A stretch of 64,000 nucleotides of DNA from JBKCUA01 sp046318675 (GCA_046318675.1 JBKCUA010000032.1:14859-78858), one strand, 5' to 3'. Positions 51,720 to 62,005 are shown, numbered from the stretch's first letter. The notes: generated by a model not told the origin, from the letters alone. Numbers and translations are program-made.

Positions 51720-52910
51720 ATGTCCTTTTCTTTTAATGTTACCGCCCGCGATCCAGCCAGCCATGGCCGTGCCGGGATATTAAGCACCCCTCACGGTTCG
51801 TTCCCTACTCCGGCTTTTATTTTTTGTGCCACTAAAGCCGCAATGCGCGTGGCCAGCCCGGCCATGCTGAGTGATTTGGGAACCGATATCATCCTTTCTA
51901 ATACTTACCACCTCATGCTCCAGCCCGGAGCGGATCACATGGCGGCCAGAGGTGGATTACAAGAGTTTACCGGTTGGCGTCGTCCTATGCTTACCGATTC
52001 AGGCGGGTTTCAGATTTTCTCACTTGGTCATGGGCTTATTGCCGACGAAATTAAAGGGCGTGGTGCTCGTAAGAACAGTAAGACTCTATCAGCCATTACC
52101 GAAGAAGGCGCAACATTCCGCAGTTATGTTGATGGTCGGATACACACCCTGACCCCGGAAGGAGCGATTGCTGTTCAGCGCAAATTGGGAGCCGATCTTA
52201 TTTTGGTGTTAGATGAGTGCACACCCTATCATGCCGATCGTGCCTATACAGAAAATTCCCTGCGCCTTAGCCAGCGCTGGGCTGATCGCTGTTTGATAGA
52301 ATTTCAACGTGAAGATACCGGGAGACAAGCACTCTATGGCATTATTCAAGGCGGGGTTTACCCTGACTTACGCGCCGATGCCGCCAAAAACATAGCTGAA
52401 AAACCTTTTTTTGGTCAAGCCGTTGGCGGAAGCCTGGGCGGGACCACAGCCCAAATGGATGAGGTTGTTGGTCATGCTATGGAATACGCCCACCGGGGAC
52501 GTCCGACACACCTCCTCGGAATTGGTGGTATCCGTGATATTTGGGTCAATGTGGCTCAAGGTATTGATAGCTTTGATTGCGTTCATCCCACCCGCCTGGC
52601 ACGGCACGGCGGGGCATTATACCCCAACAAACGCGAACGTCTTAACCTTCGTAATGCACGTTATGCTAATGACGACAGACCACTTCAAGCAACGTGCGGA
52701 TGCCCAACCTGCCGGGATCACAGCCGCGCCTACCTACACCACCTCGTCCGTACCGGGGAACCATTAGGATTCCTTTTATTGGTACAACACAACATTTTTT
52801 TTATGAACCGGTTGATGCGCGAAATTCGAGCCTCTCTTCATGAAGGACGGTTTCATGCGGCGCAACAGGCCGCGCTGGCGCAGCTTGAGAATGGTGATGA
52901 TTCGGCTTGA
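51720..52910 (+). CDS. tgt: tRNA-guanine transglycosylase
   Basis: A 396-residue TIM-barrel enzyme that puts preQ1 at position 34 of GUN tRNAs. Catalytic Asp residues are in MLTDSGGFQIFSL and in GIDSFDCVHPTRLARHG. The zinc site is CGCPTC with a following HH (YLHHLV). The queuine-pocket GLQEFTGWRRPM region is present. The N-terminus FNVTARDPASHGRAGILSTPHG is typical. Downstream bcp starts 30 bp later. Confidence 0.95.
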   Translation: MSFSFNVTARDPASHGRAGILSTPHGSFPTPAFIFCATKAAMRVASPAMLSDLGTDIILSNTYHLMLQPGADHMAARGGLQEFTGWRRPMLTDSGGFQIFSLGHGLIADEIKGRGARKNSKTLSAITEEGATFRSYVDGRIHTLTPEGAIAVQRKLGADLILVLDECTPYHADRAYTENSLRLSQRWADRCLIEFQREDTGRQALYGIIQGGVYPDLRADAAKNIAEKPFFGQAVGGSLGGTTAQMDEVVGHAMEYAHRGRPTHLLGIGGIRDIWVNVAQGIDSFDCVHPTRLARHGGALYPNKRERLNLRNARYANDDRPLQATCGCPTCRDHSRAYLHHLVRTGEPLGFLLLVQHNIFFMNRLMREIRASLHEGRFHAAQQAALAQLENGDDSA

Positions 52911-52940
52911 CCATGGAAGAAGATTATCCATACTGTCCCC

Positions 52941-53402
52941 ATGACCCTCACTATTGGTAGCCCCGCCCCTGATTTTACCGCTGTTAGTAACACCGGCGAA
53001 ACAATCACATTGTCTCAATTCCGTGGGCAATATGTTGTTCTATATTTTTACCCTAAAGACGACACACCAGGATGCACTAAAGAGGCTTGCGGTTTTCGTG
53101 ATGCATTGCCAAATTTCAGCGACGCGAACGCGATCGTTCTCGGCGTGTCCCGTGATGATACCGCCAGTCATGCAAAATTCGTTAAAAAGTTTGATCTGAA
53201 CTTCCCCTTATTAGCTGATACCGAGGGCACCATTACCGAAACATATGGTGTTTGGGTGGAAAAAAGTATGTACGGCAAAAAATATATGGGCATTGAGCGA
53301 ACTACGTTTCTTATTGATAAAAATGGAAAAATTTCCCAAGTGTGGCCAAAAGTTAAAGTTGATGGCCACGCAGCAGAAGTATTACAGGCAATCGGCAAGT
53401 AA
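52941..53402 (+). CDS. bcp: Thioredoxin-dependent thiol peroxidase (Bcp/PrxQ)
   Basis: A 153-residue peroxiredoxin. The peroxidatic Cys45 lies in FYPKDDTPGCTKEACGFRD, with the resolving Cys50 five residues on, as in the atypical two-Cys PrxQ class. It removes hydroperoxides in the cytoplasm using thioredoxin. Full length. It sits between tgt and gltX on one strand. Confidence 0.94.
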   Translation: MTLTIGSPAPDFTAVSNTGETITLSQFRGQYVVLYFYPKDDTPGCTKEACGFRDALPNFSDANAIVLGVSRDDTASHAKFVKKFDLNFPLLADTEGTITETYGVWVEKSMYGKKYMGIERTTFLIDKNGKISQVWPKVKVDGHAAEVLQAIGK

Positions 53403-53447
53403 TTGACATATTGTCAGTGACGCAACGGAAGATTACAACCTTACCCC

Positions 53448-54791
53448 ATGACTTCTGTTCGTGTTCGCTTTGCGCCTAGCCCCACCGGAAAATTGCACGT
53501 TGGTAATGCCCGTGTGGCACTCATCAACTGGCTATTTGCCAGAAAGCATGATGGAAAATTCATGCTTCGCCTTGACGACACCGATGATGAGCGTTCCACG
53601 GAAGCCTTTGCTGCAGGCATTCAAAAAGACTTAAAATGGCTTGGTCTGAATTGGGAAATTTTTGACCGTCAATCATCCCGTATGGATCGTTATCAATGGG
53701 CGTTTCAAAAATTGCTTGCTGATGGGCGGTTGTACCCCTGTTTTGAAACACCAGAAGAACTTGCCTTAAAGCGCAAGGTGCAACTTGCCCAACATAAGCC
53801 GCCTATTTATGATCGAGCGGCACTTAATTTAAGCAAAGCAGAGCAACAAATCTTTATTGAAAAAGGAATTAAACCACATTGGCGTTTTCTCCTCAAGCAT
53901 GAGGATATTTATTGGCAGGATGCCATCAAAGGAAAACTTCATTTCCACGGCAGCAATCTTTCCGATCCCGTGTTGTTCCGCACTGATAATCGCCCTATCT
54001 ACACCTTGGCCAGCGTTGTGGACGATATTGATTTTTCAATATCTCATGTCTTTCGTGGCGACGATCACATTACCAATACTGCAGCACAAATACAATTAAC
54101 TGAAGCATTAGGTGGCTCCCACCCTGTTTATGGGCACTTACCTTTATTAACCAACGCTGCGGGTGAAGGACTCTCAAAACGTCTTGGCTCTCTAAGTCTT
54201 GAATATTTGCGTGACAATGAAGGCATAGAGGCGATGTCAATTAATAGTCACCTTGCAAAATTAGGTAGCAGCGATCCGATTGAACCCAAGGATACACTTG
54301 ATCATCTGATTGCTGATTTTGATTTAAATAAATATAGTCCTTCCACAGCCAGATTTGACGAACAGGAATTGTTAAATCTTAATATGAACTTATTACAACG
54401 CATGTCATTTGCCGTTGCTGAGCCTAAGCTTCATGCCCTTGGTATAGACAACGCTAGTGAATCCTTTTGGCTTGGGGTACGGGGCAACATAACAAGACTG
54501 CGTGACGCAAAAGACTGGTATAAAATTTTATGCCTCACCATAGAACCAATTTTACGCGATATTGAATTAACCAAAGCGGCCGCAACATTGTTACCCAAAG
54601 AGGTTCGATCTCAAGACGTTGCACCTTGGCTTGCCACGGTAAAAGAAAAAACCGGACGCAAGGGAGCTGCTCTTTATATGCCTATCCGTTTAGCTTTAAC
54701 GGGACAAGAACACGGCCCTGAGTTGTCTGTTATACTGCCACTATTAGGCTCAGAAAAGGCTCGCTCTCGGTTAGAGGGAATTTCTGCTTAG
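53448..54791 (+). CDS. gltX: Glutamyl-tRNA synthetase
   Basis: A 447-residue class I synthetase. The HIGH motif is PSPTGKLHVGNAR, the GluRS DDTDDERS region follows, and the KMSKS-equivalent is GLSKRLGSLSLEYLRD. The motif variants LHVGN and LSKRLGS are those of the second GluRS type found in many alphaproteobacteria, which can charge tRNA-Glu or tRNA-Gln. Which tRNA it prefers cannot be read from sequence. Confidence 0.93.
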   Translation: MTSVRVRFAPSPTGKLHVGNARVALINWLFARKHDGKFMLRLDDTDDERSTEAFAAGIQKDLKWLGLNWEIFDRQSSRMDRYQWAFQKLLADGRLYPCFETPEELALKRKVQLAQHKPPIYDRAALNLSKAEQQIFIEKGIKPHWRFLLKHEDIYWQDAIKGKLHFHGSNLSDPVLFRTDNRPIYTLASVVDDIDFSISHVFRGDDHITNTAAQIQLTEALGGSHPVYGHLPLLTNAAGEGLSKRLGSLSLEYLRDNEGIEAMSINSHLAKLGSSDPIEPKDTLDHLIADFDLNKYSPSTARFDEQELLNLNMNLLQRMSFAVAEPKLHALGIDNASESFWLGVRGNITRLRDAKDWYKILCLTIEPILRDIELTKAAATLLPKEVRSQDVAPWLATVKEKTGRKGAALYMPIRLALTGQEHGPELSVILPLLGSEKARSRLEGISA

Positions 54792-54846
54792 AAAGCTTGC
54801 ACCATACTCTTATTTTTTGTAAAGATTATCTTCAGGGAAGGTCCTT

Positions 54847-56205
54847 ATGCTTGATCTTGATCCGGTTGTACTAGCTCGCATTCAATTTGCCGCTAATATT
54901 ACTTTTCATATTCTTTTTCCCTCCATAACCATTGCGCTGGGTTGGATACTGTTGTTCTTCAAGCTACGCTTTAGTGCTACAAATGATAGCGCGTGGATGG
55001 ATGCCTATTTATTTTGGACTAAAATTTTTGCCCTGTGCTTTGCTTTGGGGGTTGTTAGCGGCATTACCATGTCTTTTCAATTTGGTACAAATTGGCCAGG
55101 GTTCATGGAAACCGTTGGAAATATTGCGGGTCCATTGCTTGGCTATGAAGTTTTGACTGCATTCTTCTTAGAAGCAACTTTTTTAGGGATTATGCTTTTT
55201 GGATTTAGCCGGGTTTCCAGACGAGCACACACAACAGCGACGGCGCTGGTTGCTTTTGGCACAACTTTATCAGCGTTCTGGATTCTGGTATTAAACAGCT
55301 GGATGCAAACGCCTGTTGGCTTTGAAATGATTGATGGGAAAGCGCACGCTACAGATTGGATGGAAATTATTTTCAATCCATCAATGCCATATCGAATGGT
55401 TCATATGCTGCTGGCTTCGGGGTTAACGGCAAGTTTTCTAATAGCCGGCATCTCTGCATACCGTTGGTTGCGTCACGATCGCACTAGAGCTGTATTTTTA
55501 GCTTTAAAAACTGGTGTTTATACTGCTGCCTTATTAATTCCCATCCAAATAATCGTGGGGGATTTACATGGTTTGAACACTTTAAAGCATCAACCCGCTA
55601 AAATAGCCGCCATAGAAGGCCTGTGGGAGACTAGAGCGGCAGCACCACTGGTCTTATTTGGGCAACCTAACGAACAAACCAGAAGCAATGGCCGATCGAT
55701 AGAAATAGAAGGACTGGCCAGCCTTCTTCTAACCCATGATATCAATGGTGTTGTTCGTGGGTTAAATGAATTTAGTGGCGAACATCCTCCGGTTGCGAAA
55801 GTTTTTTGGAGCTTTAGGATCATGGTATTTATAGGCATTGTGATGCTGACCGTTTCTTGGTGGGCGACGTATAGACTGCATCGCCGTGGGACAATAACCA
55901 AAACCCTTGCCCGTGTACTGACAGGAACTACCTTTGCCGGATGGATTGGCACCGTTGCCGGATGGTATGTATCAGAGATTGGCCGCCAGCCTTATCTTGT
56001 ATACGGATTGTTGCGTACCGAAGATGCGGTATCACCAGTACCAGCATCTTCTATAGCCTTCACCTTAGGACTGTACCTTATCGTTTATTCCTTATTGCTT
56101 GTTGCCTTTGTGAGCACGGTGTTCTTCATGGCTCGCCGCGCTGGAAAAATTAACGCCGTTGACACTATGCCACACCGTCCCCTTGTCTTTTCCCCTGCGG
56201 AGTAG
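54847..56205 (+). CDS. cydA: Cytochrome bd-type ubiquinol oxidase, subunit I
   Basis: A 452-residue membrane subunit with about nine helices. The heme b595 His is in NITFHILFPSITIALG, and the quinol site carries GRQPYLVYGLLRTEDAV. The Q loop is short, placing it in the CIO/bd-II-like group. It oxidises quinol and reduces O2 with high affinity, an alternative to the bc1 branch. It is 4 bp before cydB. CydDC, needed for assembly, is absent here. Confidence 0.93.
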   Translation: MLDLDPVVLARIQFAANITFHILFPSITIALGWILLFFKLRFSATNDSAWMDAYLFWTKIFALCFALGVVSGITMSFQFGTNWPGFMETVGNIAGPLLGYEVLTAFFLEATFLGIMLFGFSRVSRRAHTTATALVAFGTTLSAFWILVLNSWMQTPVGFEMIDGKAHATDWMEIIFNPSMPYRMVHMLLASGLTASFLIAGISAYRWLRHDRTRAVFLALKTGVYTAALLIPIQIIVGDLHGLNTLKHQPAKIAAIEGLWETRAAAPLVLFGQPNEQTRSNGRSIEIEGLASLLLTHDINGVVRGLNEFSGEHPPVAKVFWSFRIMVFIGIVMLTVSWWATYRLHRRGTITKTLARVLTGTTFAGWIGTVAGWYVSEIGRQPYLVYGLLRTEDAVSPVPASSIAFTLGLYLIVYSLLLVAFVSTVFFMARRAGKINAVDTMPHRPLVFSPAE

Positions 56206-56209
56206 TTCT

Positions 56210-57220
56210 ATGGAGTCTTTATTCTCTAATGGTCACTGGCTACCCACAGTGTTTGCCTTTCTGATGGGCTTGGCGATGCTTGTTTATGCTATCCTGGACG
56301 GTTACGATCTCGGTGTGGGAATTTTAACCCCAGCAGGAACAGATGCGGAAAAAGACACCATGATTGCCTCTATTGGGCCTTTTTGGGATGCCAATGAAAC
56401 GTGGCTGGTTCTGGGGGTTGGTATCTTGCTGGTAGCGTTCCCGATGGCGCATGGGATTATTTTAAGTAACTTATACTTGCCCGTGGCCCTCATGCTGGTG
56501 GGTTTGATCCTGCGTGGTGTGGCGTTTGATTTCCGAATGAAGGCTCATGCTGACCACAAAGAATATTGGGATGGTGCCTTTTTTTTAGGCTCCTTACTAA
56601 CCGCTCTGGCTCAAGGGCATATGCTTGGATCGTATATTCTGGGCTTCAGCAAAACTTATGAAGCGGCATTGTTTTCCACATTTGTTGGTTTTTGTGTGGC
56701 TGGTGGGTACGCTCTTATTGGTGCCAGCTGGCTTATTATGAAAACCGAAGGAGAGCTGCAACGTAAAGCTATTCGTTGGGCAAGGATTAGCCTATGGGTG
56801 ACAGCATTCGGTATTATCGTTGTTTCCGCAGCCACGCCTTTGGTAAGCTCTCGTATCTTTGACAAATGGTTCTCGTGGCCGGAAATTGCTTTCTTGCTGC
56901 CGATTCCATTACTAAGCGGCGCACTTATTTTACTCTTGGATCGCCTATTGAGTCGCCTACCAAAACCCAAAGATAGACATTGCTGGGTTCCCTTTGCCGT
57001 GACCGTAGCAATTTTCTTACTTTGTTTTCTTGGTTTGGCTTACAGTTTTTTCCCGTATATTGTACCGCAACAGATGACTATTTTTGAAGCTGCAAGCGCA
57101 CCAGAATCATTAATGATTATTCTGGTAGGGGCATTGCTTGTGTTGCCAGTACTTATAGGCTATACAATCTTCGCCTATCGCGTTTTCTGGGGTAAGGCTA
57201 CATCATTGAAATACAATTAG
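56210..57220 (+). CDS. cydB: Cytochrome bd-type ubiquinol oxidase, subunit II
   Basis: A 336-residue subunit with eight or nine hydrophobic helices, starting MESLFSNGHWLPTVFAFLMG with ILDGYDLGVGIL and GPFWDANETWLVLGVG near the N-terminus. ATG at 56210 is used; the frame is open further up inside cydA. It forms the heterodimer with CydA. I see no small CydX gene after it. Confidence 0.94.
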   Translation: MESLFSNGHWLPTVFAFLMGLAMLVYAILDGYDLGVGILTPAGTDAEKDTMIASIGPFWDANETWLVLGVGILLVAFPMAHGIILSNLYLPVALMLVGLILRGVAFDFRMKAHADHKEYWDGAFFLGSLLTALAQGHMLGSYILGFSKTYEAALFSTFVGFCVAGGYALIGASWLIMKTEGELQRKAIRWARISLWVTAFGIIVVSAATPLVSSRIFDKWFSWPEIAFLLPIPLLSGALILLLDRLLSRLPKPKDRHCWVPFAVTVAIFLLCFLGLAYSFFPYIVPQQMTIFEAASAPESLMIILVGALLVLPVLIGYTIFAYRVFWGKATSLKYN

Positions 57221-57232
57221 GATAATAGCATT

Positions 57233-57868
57233 ATGTACCAACTATATTATTCGCCCGGCGCGTGTTCCATGAGCATTCATGTTGTGCTCAATGAACTCAA
57301 TGCCCCATTTGAACTGAAAAATGTCAGCATTCGTGAAGGCAAAAATACAAGCCCTGAATTTCTTGCTATTAACCCTCGTGGCCAAGTGCCCGTCCTTGTG
57401 GATGACAGCCTTATATTACGAGAAGGGGCTGCTATTCTTTTATACCTGTGCGAAAAACACCACAGCACACTTATCCCTGAACATAGCCTCGTAAAAGCCC
57501 AAGCATTAGAGTGGCTGTGCTGGGCTAATGCCAGCCTGCATCCAGCCTATAGCAGGGTTTTCTGGCTCATGCGCCACAGTGAAAGCGGCATTGCCCAAGA
57601 TAAACTGCTTGAAATTGCCCTACAAGACATTGAAGCAAAATGGGCGGATTTAGACGCACATCTTGAAGGGAAGAAATACGTTGCTGGCGATATTCTTACC
57701 CCGGCCGATATTTTGCTCGCCGTTATTGCCAATTGGAACAGCTATTTTCCACGCCCCATTCCGTTGGGCAGCAACGTCGAACAATTAATTCGCACCGTTA
57801 TTGCCCGCCCCGCCTACCAAAAGGCATTGCTTGCCGAACACGTTGAGTACAAGGCTGTTGCTTCCTAA
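57233..57868 (+). CDS. Glutathione S-transferase, beta-class-like
   Basis: A 211-residue two-domain GST. The N-terminal thioredoxin fold begins LYYSPGACSMSIHVVLNELN, with Cys11 in the position used by beta-class bacterial GSTs and the glutathione-binding NPRGQVPVLVDDSLILREGAAILLYL. The C-terminal helical domain has the N-capping box (AGDILTPADILLAV). It begins 12 bp after cydB. Role in detoxification is inferred from the family. Confidence 0.9.
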   Translation: MYQLYYSPGACSMSIHVVLNELNAPFELKNVSIREGKNTSPEFLAINPRGQVPVLVDDSLILREGAAILLYLCEKHHSTLIPEHSLVKAQALEWLCWANASLHPAYSRVFWLMRHSESGIAQDKLLEIALQDIEAKWADLDAHLEGKKYVAGDILTPADILLAVIANWNSYFPRPIPLGSNVEQLIRTVIARPAYQKALLAEHVEYKAVAS

Positions 57869-58670
57869 AACAACAATTCTCATCCGAACGGTTGCAGGAC
57901 GCGAGGAATTGTTACGTCAGGCAATAAGTTCTGTTCTTTCCCAGACAGTTGATGCCTGGGAAATTGTTATCGTCGAAGATGGGTCGAGCGGGGCTGCAAC
58001 CATTATTGAATGTTTTGCAGATAACGTGCGCAATAAGATTCGTCTTTATGGAAATATAGGGCAGGGGCGTTGCGATGCCGGAAATACAGCATTGCAACAC
58101 GCTACAGGAGATTATTGCTGTTTTCTCGACGATGATGACCGGCTGTACCCCAATCATTTAGAGTGCCTTGTACCTTTGCTTCAGCAAAACCCCCACGCTG
58201 TTGCGGCAGTAGCACGCGCCGATATTGATTATGTTGATAAGAACAAAGTTCTTTACCACCGCGTGGCGCCGCCTCTGCCCGCAAACCCAAGTCTATTGCG
58301 CCAACGCAACCAGATGCCAATTCAAGCAGTAGTCTTTCGCCGAACAACTGCACTAGCCATCGGTGGATTGGATGCCAGTTTAGATCATTTTGAAGATTGG
58401 GACTTTTGGCTGCGCTTACTCACCCAAGGGGAATTTCTCTGGCAAGATGTTATAACGTCTTGTTACCGTTTACCGGCCAACGCTAGAGCCGCACACCGCC
58501 GCGCCCTAGCCGCCGCGCATTATTTACCCATATTAACCAAAAAAGCAGAAAGTTATGTTTTTCATGATGGTAGTAAGGGATTGTTACCCATTTCAAAAAA
58601 ACGTGCTTTATACGAACGCCTAATGCGCTTGTATCCCCTGCTTGCCTTGCGGATGCGCCTGCTTTATTAA
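57858..58670 (+). CDS. Glycosyltransferase family 2 protein
   Basis: About 270 residues with the GT-A fold: TTILIRTVAGREELLRQAISSVLSQT, VIVEDGSS, and the metal-binding DDDD in CCFLDDDDRLYPNHLE, then FEDWDFWLRLLTQGEFLW. It transfers a sugar from a nucleotide donor to an unknown acceptor. The start is uncertain: no ATG fits, and TTG at 57858, overlapping the GST stop by 11 bp, is the most plausible. It has no membrane helix, so it probably works at the cytoplasmic face in surface-glycan synthesis. Confidence 0.82.
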   Translation: MLPKTTILIRTVAGREELLRQAISSVLSQTVDAWEIVIVEDGSSGAATIIECFADNVRNKIRLYGNIGQGRCDAGNTALQHATGDYCCFLDDDDRLYPNHLECLVPLLQQNPHAVAAVARADIDYVDKNKVLYHRVAPPLPANPSLLRQRNQMPIQAVVFRRTTALAIGGLDASLDHFEDWDFWLRLLTQGEFLWQDVITSCYRLPANARAAHRRALAAAHYLPILTKKAESYVFHDGSKGLLPISKKRALYERLMRLYPLLALRMRLLY

Positions 58671-58675
58671 AAAGT

Positions 58676-59179
58676 ATGTCTATTGAAACACGTACTCTTG
58701 CCGTCCTAGTGGATAATGAACCCGGTGTTTTGGCTCGGGTAATTGGGTTGTTTTCCGGTCGTGGTTACAATATTGAAAGCCTCAGCGTTGCCACCGTTGA
58801 TAAAGCCGCCACGCTGTCCAGGATTACTATTGTTACCAGCGGGACACCCGCTGTATTAGAGCAAATTAAAGCCCAGCTCTCCCGGCTTATCCCTGTTCAT
58901 GTTTGCCATGATCTGACCACAACAGCACCGCTGATTGCCCGGGAACTGGTACTGGTAAAAGTTCTCAATACTGGCGAACAACGGGAAAAAAGCCAGCGTA
59001 TAGCCGAAAATTTTCATGCCCATATCATTGATACAACCCCAGACTCTTTTGTTTTTGAGCTAACAGACAGTCCGGAGAAAATTACGACGTTCGTTAATGA
59101 GCTTCTTCCATTAGGATTAGCTGAAATCAGCCGCACCGGTGTTGCAGCAGTTTACCGCGGAACTGTAGTGCTAGGGTAG
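58676..59179 (+). CDS. ilvH: Acetolactate synthase, small (regulatory) subunit
   Basis: A 167-residue subunit with an N-terminal ACT domain (TLAVLVDNEPGVLARVIGLFSGRGYNIESLSV) that binds valine, and the C-terminal half (ELVLVKVLNTGEQREKSQRIAENFHAHIID). It activates and feedback-inhibits IlvB, encoded 26 kb away. It sits between GT2 and nadE with gaps of 5 and 8 bp, so it is transcribed with unrelated genes. Confidence 0.94.
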   Translation: MSIETRTLAVLVDNEPGVLARVIGLFSGRGYNIESLSVATVDKAATLSRITIVTSGTPAVLEQIKAQLSRLIPVHVCHDLTTTAPLIARELVLVKVLNTGEQREKSQRIAENFHAHIIDTTPDSFVFELTDSPEKITTFVNELLPLGLAEISRTGVAAVYRGTVVLG

Positions 59180-59187
59180 GGCGGTAT

Positions 59188-60777
59188 ATGCTACCTGCCT
59201 CCTTTACAATATGCCAAGTGCGTTCAGTAGTGGGGGCTATTGCTTATAATAGAGATACAATCCTTGAGCGGCGTCGCGCCCTAGCGGGCAAGACCGACAT
59301 GATTATTTTTCCAGAATGCTTTATTTCCGGCTATCCAGCCGACGATCTCTGGCTGAGACCGTCGTTTATTGAAGCCTGTCACCACGCCGTCCGCCATATT
59401 GCGGCACAAACCCAACCCGGTGATCCAGCGGTGCTATTGGGGTGCCCTTGGCGCGAGCCCGACGGACGACTCTCCAACGCAGCTTTGCTTATTGACGGGT
59501 CTGTGGTGCAGGTTGTGGCTCGCAAGCATATTCTTCCCAATACAGGGGTTTTTGATGAACAACGGTATTTTACCCTAGGCGGGCTACCCGATGTTGTTTT
59601 ATGGAAAGGCATACGGCTAGGCGTATTGATTTGCGAAGATTTATGGCATCGTGGGCCTGCGGCTCATCTGCGCGCTCAGGGGACAGATTTGCTCATTACC
59701 CTAAATGCCTCACCGTGGAACGTAGGCAAGCATGAAGAACGTCTTACCGTTGCTCGAAAAGCCGGGCTTCCATTGCTGTATGCTAATCTTCTCGCGGGTC
59801 AAGATGACGTGGTATTTGACGGCGGCGGATTTGCCTTGGGTGGGCAAGAGGATATCCTTTCTGAGTTGCCTTTATTTTCTGAAACTACAGCGCATTTCTT
59901 ATGGGATAAGAAAAACCTGAAAACATTAACGCCTTTGTCTGTACGTCTAAAACATTGGGCAAGCATCTACCGGGCATTGGTGTTTGGATTAGAGGAACAC
60001 GCACGGAATAATGGCTTTTCAAAAGTAGTACTTGGCCTTTCTGGCGGAATGGATTCGGCGTTAGTGGCAGCATTAGCTGCTGATGCACTGGGGGCAAAAA
60101 ACGTAGCAACAGTAATGCTACCGACAAAATTTACAAGCCGGGTAAGCCTTGAAGACGCGGCCTTGGTCGCCGAAAATCTTGGCGCAGCGCATAAGGTAGT
60201 ACCTATTGATGCAGTACTTGCCGCTAGTGATGCGGCATTGCCTAGTCTTACTGGTACTGCGGCTGAAAATATCCAGGCTCGGGTACGGGGAATGTTGTTA
60301 ATGGCAATCAGCAACCAACAAAACCGCCTGCTCCTAGCAACAGGGAATAAATCAGAATTTTCGACAGGCTACACAACATTGTACGGGGATATGTGTGGTG
60401 GTTACGCACCGCTGAAGGACGTTTATAAAACAGATGTTTATGCCCTTGCTAGGTGGCGCAATGAACAATCGCCGGTGTTTCCCGAACGGCTGCTTTGCCG
60501 CGCCCCGAGTGCCGAATTGCGGGATGACCAGCGCGATGAGGATACCCTGCCGCCCTACCCAGTGCTAGATAATGTGCTTAAGGCCTTAGTAGAACGTGAA
60601 GAAAGCCAGGAACAATTGCTCATTGCGGGCTATCCCGAAGCTATCGTGCGGAAAACCGCGGCACTCCTACACGCCAGCGAACATAAACGTCGGCAAAGCC
60701 CCCCGGGACCAAAGGTGAGCCGCCGCGCTCTGGGGCGGGAACGGCGTTTTCCGGTGACGTATGCGGCGGCTTACTGA
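59188..60777 (+). CDS. nadE: Glutamine-dependent NAD+ synthetase
   Basis: A 529-residue two-domain enzyme. The nitrilase-type glutaminase half has the triad Glu43 (FPECFISGYP), Lys113 (ARKHILPNTG) and Cys149 (LICEDLW). The C-terminal synthetase half has the P-loop GLSGGMDSALVAALAADALG and ATGNKSEFSTGYTTLYGD. It amidates NaAD to NAD+ using glutamine. It overlaps the convergent ATPase gene by 7 bp. Confidence 0.95.
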   Translation: MLPASFTICQVRSVVGAIAYNRDTILERRRALAGKTDMIIFPECFISGYPADDLWLRPSFIEACHHAVRHIAAQTQPGDPAVLLGCPWREPDGRLSNAALLIDGSVVQVVARKHILPNTGVFDEQRYFTLGGLPDVVLWKGIRLGVLICEDLWHRGPAAHLRAQGTDLLITLNASPWNVGKHEERLTVARKAGLPLLYANLLAGQDDVVFDGGGFALGGQEDILSELPLFSETTAHFLWDKKNLKTLTPLSVRLKHWASIYRALVFGLEEHARNNGFSKVVLGLSGGMDSALVAALAADALGAKNVATVMLPTKFTSRVSLEDAALVAENLGAAHKVVPIDAVLAASDAALPSLTGTAAENIQARVRGMLLMAISNQQNRLLLATGNKSEFSTGYTTLYGDMCGGYAPLKDVYKTDVYALARWRNEQSPVFPERLLCRAPSAELRDDQRDEDTLPPYPVLDNVLKALVEREESQEQLLIAGYPEAIVRKTAALLHASEHKRRQSPPGPKVSRRALGRERRFPVTYAAAY

Positions 60778-61961
60778 CCAAGCTGCTGGGTGAGGTGCTT
60801 CATAAAAGAGAGCAACGACAACGCCTTGGTTTCATGGGAAAGTGGAAAATCATCCTCCCCACCATGAACAATAATTTTTTGAGTTGCCCCTACATCGTCG
60901 CAGGCTTGGTGAAACCCTGATGTAACCTTGGGCATGGTGCCATTTTTGATTTCAATGGCCCAAATGTCTTTGTGCGAAAACTTGAGCAACAGATCGATTT
61001 CACCCCCTGCGGCAGTGCGGTAATAATAGCTCTCTACAATATTGGGAAGAACGGAATGAATATTCTCAACCACAAATCCCTCCCAGCTTTTACCAAGAAC
61101 AGGATGCGATAGCAGGCCGTTGTAATCGGCAATATCAAGCAAGCGGTGGAGAATACCACTGTCCCGCACATAAAAACGGGGAGATTTTACCAGCCGCTTC
61201 TTTACATTCGTGTGCCAAGGCTCAAGCCGCCGCACCAGCATTAAATCAACCAGAACATCAATGTAACTACTAACCGTTTTTCCATCGACCTCAAGGTTGC
61301 CGCCAAGTTTAGAAAGGTTCAGCGTCTCGCCCTGACAATGCGCAACCATCGTCCACAATCGGCGGAGACGTGTGGCGGGGATACGGAAACCCATCTGCGG
61401 GACATCCCGTTCTAGATAGGTGCGAATAAACATTTCCAGCCATTCCATACTGTCCGCGTCAGAATCGGCAAGATAACTGTCCGGAAAGCCGCCGCGCAGC
61501 CACAGTCGCTGCACATCGAAAGGCGCAGTATACTTTATCTCAAGGGCATTCAGCCCGCTCATCTCAATATAATGAATGCGCCCGGCAAGACTTTCCGAGG
61601 ATTGCCGCAGCAACTCCATAGAAGCGGAACCAAGTAAAAGGAATTGCTCGCCCTTTTTACCGGCACGGCGATTTTCATCAATAATACCGCGCAGAACCAT
61701 AAAAAGGTCGGCCTTGCGCTGGATTTCATCCAGAATAATGAGCTTATCCGCATGCTGCGCCAAAAACGCGCCAGGATCGTCGAGCCGGATAATATCTCTA
61801 GGGGATTCAAGATCAAGATAAAGCGCGGAACGGTTTTCCGAGATGCGTTTTGCCAAAGTTGTCTTGCCAACTTGGCGTGGTCCCAACAAGGCCACTGCGG
61901 GGACTTTTTTAAGAGTTTTTTCGACTGACGGGGTAATCCATCGCTGCAACATACCATGCAT
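60771..61961 (-). CDS. AAA_14 / DUF4143 ATPase
   Basis: A 396-residue ATPase with Walker A GPRQVGKT (27-34), Walker B LIILDEIQ (Asp78, Glu79), sensor LLLGSASMELL, and a C-terminal DUF4143 domain (about 200-396) with the nuclease-like DLLLKFSHKDIWAIEIKNG. Such proteins are widespread and patchy, with no settled function; some are suspected DNA- or toxin-related. It follows purF by 44 bp on the same strand. Confidence 0.87.
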   Translation of the reverse strand: MHGMLQRWITPSVEKTLKKVPAVALLGPRQVGKTTLAKRISENRSALYLDLESPRDIIRLDDPGAFLAQHADKLIILDEIQRKADLFMVLRGIIDENRRAGKKGEQFLLLGSASMELLRQSSESLAGRIHYIEMSGLNALEIKYTAPFDVQRLWLRGGFPDSYLADSDADSMEWLEMFIRTYLERDVPQMGFRIPATRLRRLWTMVAHCQGETLNLSKLGGNLEVDGKTVSSYIDVLVDLMLVRRLEPWHTNVKKRLVKSPRFYVRDSGILHRLLDIADYNGLLSHPVLGKSWEGFVVENIHSVLPNIVESYYYRTAAGGEIDLLLKFSHKDIWAIEIKNGTMPKVTSGFHQACDDVGATQKIIVHGGEDDFPLSHETKALSLLSFMKHLTQQLGQ

Positions 61962-62005
61962 ATTAGGAGATCAACTCCGAATTTGCAAGGTAAAATGCAC
62001 TTAAA